44,121 nt of DNA from Intrasporangium_A sp039812505 (GTDB lineage: Bacteria > Actinomycetota > Actinomycetes > Actinomycetales > Dermatophilaceae). The notes beneath the pieces are model-generated. The model was given only the letters and a program-made list of their open reading frames with translations. It made no database searches and had not been told where the DNA came from. Below are positions 42,851-44,121 of this stretch, piece by piece (positions within the stretch are counted from its first letter, which is position 1; the number at the start of each line of letters is the position of its first letter). The position numbers were made by a program, and so were the translations under genes. The stretch lies in assembly GCF_039812505.1 (NCBI RefSeq), contig NZ_JBDIAQ010000015.1, positions 1 to 44,121 on the forward strand, given 5' to 3'.

Positions 42851-44116
42851 TCAACCGTAAGCCCGGCCACCGACAGGGCCGTCCCGGCGCGGTCCCGTCG
42901 GGACCCGCTCCCCCGGCTGCGGCGCCCAGCCGGCCGCGGCGGCCCACCTGGTGGCCCGCTGCCACGCGCCCTCGAACCACGGCTCCTTCGCCTCGGTGTA
43001 GACGTCGGTGCGCGGGTCCGCGGCGAGCAGCGCGCGCTTGTGGGCGGCATACTCGTCCCGTTCGGCGGGCAGCGCCCGCAGCCAGTCGCGGAAGAGCAGC
43101 GCGAACCGCCAGCCTTCGCCCCCCGTCCCGCGGACGTGGACGTGGACGACCTGGCCGGGGTCGCAGCCGCCGTAGTACCGCTTGGCCCACCCGGCCGGGT
43201 CGGCACCGGCCGGGTGCGGGTTGTCCGCGAGGTTTGCGGGGTCGAGCAGGTAGCCCGCCGCGCGCAGGGCCGCCGCGAACCCCGGGTGGTCGGCGTCGGC
43301 GAGACGAGGCACTCCCACCTGGATGTCGATGACGTCCTTGGCGACGAGCCCGGGCACCGCGGTCGACCCGATGTGCGTCACGTCGCAGGCCAGCCCGGTC
43401 GTCGCGAGTGCGGCGGCCAGCCGGGCCACGACACGTGCTCCGCAGGCGGCCCAGTCCGCCCGGGCGGCGACCACGGCGTTGCGATCCGGACGCCGGGTCC
43501 GTATGCCGCCCACGACGTTCGCGTCGTACGGCTCGATCCGCTCGCGCCAGAGCGCGTCCACGGCAGCCGTGAGCTCGTCCGGGGTGCCGTTGTTGTCGAG
43601 CCAGACATCGGCGGCGGCCCGGCGAGCGTCGTCGTCGGCCTGCGTGGCGATCCGGTGGCGCACGTCGGCCTCGTCGAGCCCGCGCTGCGCGACGAGGCGC
43701 TGGACCCGGGTCTCGACGTCGACGTGCACGACGACCGCCAGGTGCTCGTGCACCCAGAGCCGGCGCTCGACCAGCAGCGGCATGTCGAACACCGTCACCC
43801 GGTCGGCAGGGACGGCGGCGCGCCGCTGCGCCACCCGGGTCATGATGGCCGGGCCGGTGATCGCGTTCAGGTCCGCCAGGGCCGCGGGGTCCGGGAACAC
43901 GACGGCGGCCAGGGCGCCCCGGTCGAGCGACCCGTCGGGTCGGATCACGTTGCTGCCGAACCGGTCCCGGATCGCGGTGAGCGTCGGCTCCCCCGGCTCG
44001 ACGACCTCGCGGGCCACCTGGTCGGCGTCGACCACGACGGCGCCGAGCCCGGCCAGGCGCTGCGACACGCTGGACTTGCCCGACCCGATCCCGCCCGTGA
44101 CCCCGACCCGCAGCAC
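42851..44116 (-). CDS. coaE: Dephospho-CoA kinase fused to a GrpB (UPF0157) domain
   Basis: The N-terminal domain phosphorylates dephospho-CoA, the last step of coenzyme A synthesis. It has P-loop GGIGSGKSS (residues 8-16), the lid and substrate regions DADQVAREVV and VFDMPLLVE, and extends to about residue 195. The C-terminal part (about 225-400) is a GrpB/UPF0157 domain of the nucleotidyltransferase fold, with THIGSTAVPGLVAKDVIDIQVGV and an RDWLR stretch. This fusion is well known in actinobacteria, but the job of the GrpB part is not established. The GTG at 44116 gives the expected N-terminus MLRVGVTGGIGSGK, so the gene looks complete although it ends five bases from the window edge. It carries two octamers (43045-43052, 43501-43508), one forcing TAT and one ATA. 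Confidence 0.95.
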   Translation of the reverse strand: MLRVGVTGGIGSGKSSVSQRLAGLGAVVVDADQVAREVVEPGEPTLTAIRDRFGSNVIRPDGSLDRGALAAVVFPDPAALADLNAITGPAIMTRVAQRRAAVPADRVTVFDMPLLVERRLWVHEHLAVVVHVDVETRVQRLVAQRGLDEADVRHRIATQADDDARRAAADVWLDNNGTPDELTAAVDALWRERIEPYDANVVGGIRTRRPDRNAVVAARADWAACGARVVARLAAALATTGLACDVTHIGSTAVPGLVAKDVIDIQVGVPRLADADHPGFAAALRAAGYLLDPANLADNPHPAGADPAGWAKRYYGGCDPGQVVHVHVRGTGGEGWRFALLFRDWLRALPAERDEYAAHKRALLAADPRTDVYTEAKEPWFEGAWQRATRWAAAAGWAPQPGERVPTGPRRDGPVGGRAYG

Positions 44117-44121
44117 GGCCC

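Overview
The window is a chromosomal segment of a high-GC actinobacterium. Evidence for this includes the zwf-opcA pair, rbpA, whiA, a rapZ-yvcK-whiA cluster, many GTG starts, 4-base ATGA/GTGA overlaps, and two genes of a kind typical of mycothiol users. Gene order and content suggest Micrococcales, perhaps Intrasporangiaceae-like; that family-level guess is inference. I saw no rRNA, tRNA, transposase, phage gene or CRISPR array.

Left part (1-15,000), central metabolism: ctaA and ctaB (heme A and heme O synthesis) converge. From a shared 300-base control region tkt-tal-pgi-zwf-opcA runs rightward with overlapping or abutting ends and covers the pentose phosphate pathway and its entry. No 6-phosphogluconolactonase gene follows opcA. 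Facing it is a leftward block: gap-pgk-tpiA (lower glycolysis), secG (Sec translocon) and rbpA (RNA polymerase-binding protein).

Middle (14,000-26,000): a second leftward run has uvrA, a Tat-exported Rieske lipoprotein, uvrC, rapZ, yvcK and whiA, with several translationally coupled junctions. Divergent from uvrA is a three-gene rightward unit: GH15 glucoamylase-like enzyme, mycothiol-dependent maleylpyruvate isomerase-like protein, and a metallo-beta-lactamase fold hydrolase.

Accessory block (25,964-36,452): what appears to be a complete hydroxyproline-to-2-oxoglutarate catabolic cluster. It has two proline racemase-family epimerases, a DapA-family deaminase, a three-part FAD/FAD/2Fe-2S dehydrogenase, a 2-oxoglutarate semialdehyde dehydrogenase and a FadR-type GntR regulator. 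Three near-identical operator-like sites (consensus GTGYAATGTYACAY) lie at the three control points of the cluster, which strongly suggests one regulon. A Tat-exported, methionine-rich multicopper oxidase is translationally coupled to the dehydrogenase genes, an unexpected partner.

Right part (36,500-44,121): an amino acid permease with a C-terminal cytosolic domain and its coupled universal stress protein, a TerC-family membrane protein behind a recognisable yybP-ykoY manganese riboswitch, uvrB, and a coaE-GrpB fusion whose start lies 5 bases from the window end.

Across the whole window the octamer CGGCATAC (or its complement GTATGCCG) recurs at least 11 times, in all frames and in intergenic DNA. 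It accounts for a large share of the few TAT/ATA trinucleotides present. It looks like a DNA-level signal or mutational/modification footprint and is the most unusual non-gene pattern here.
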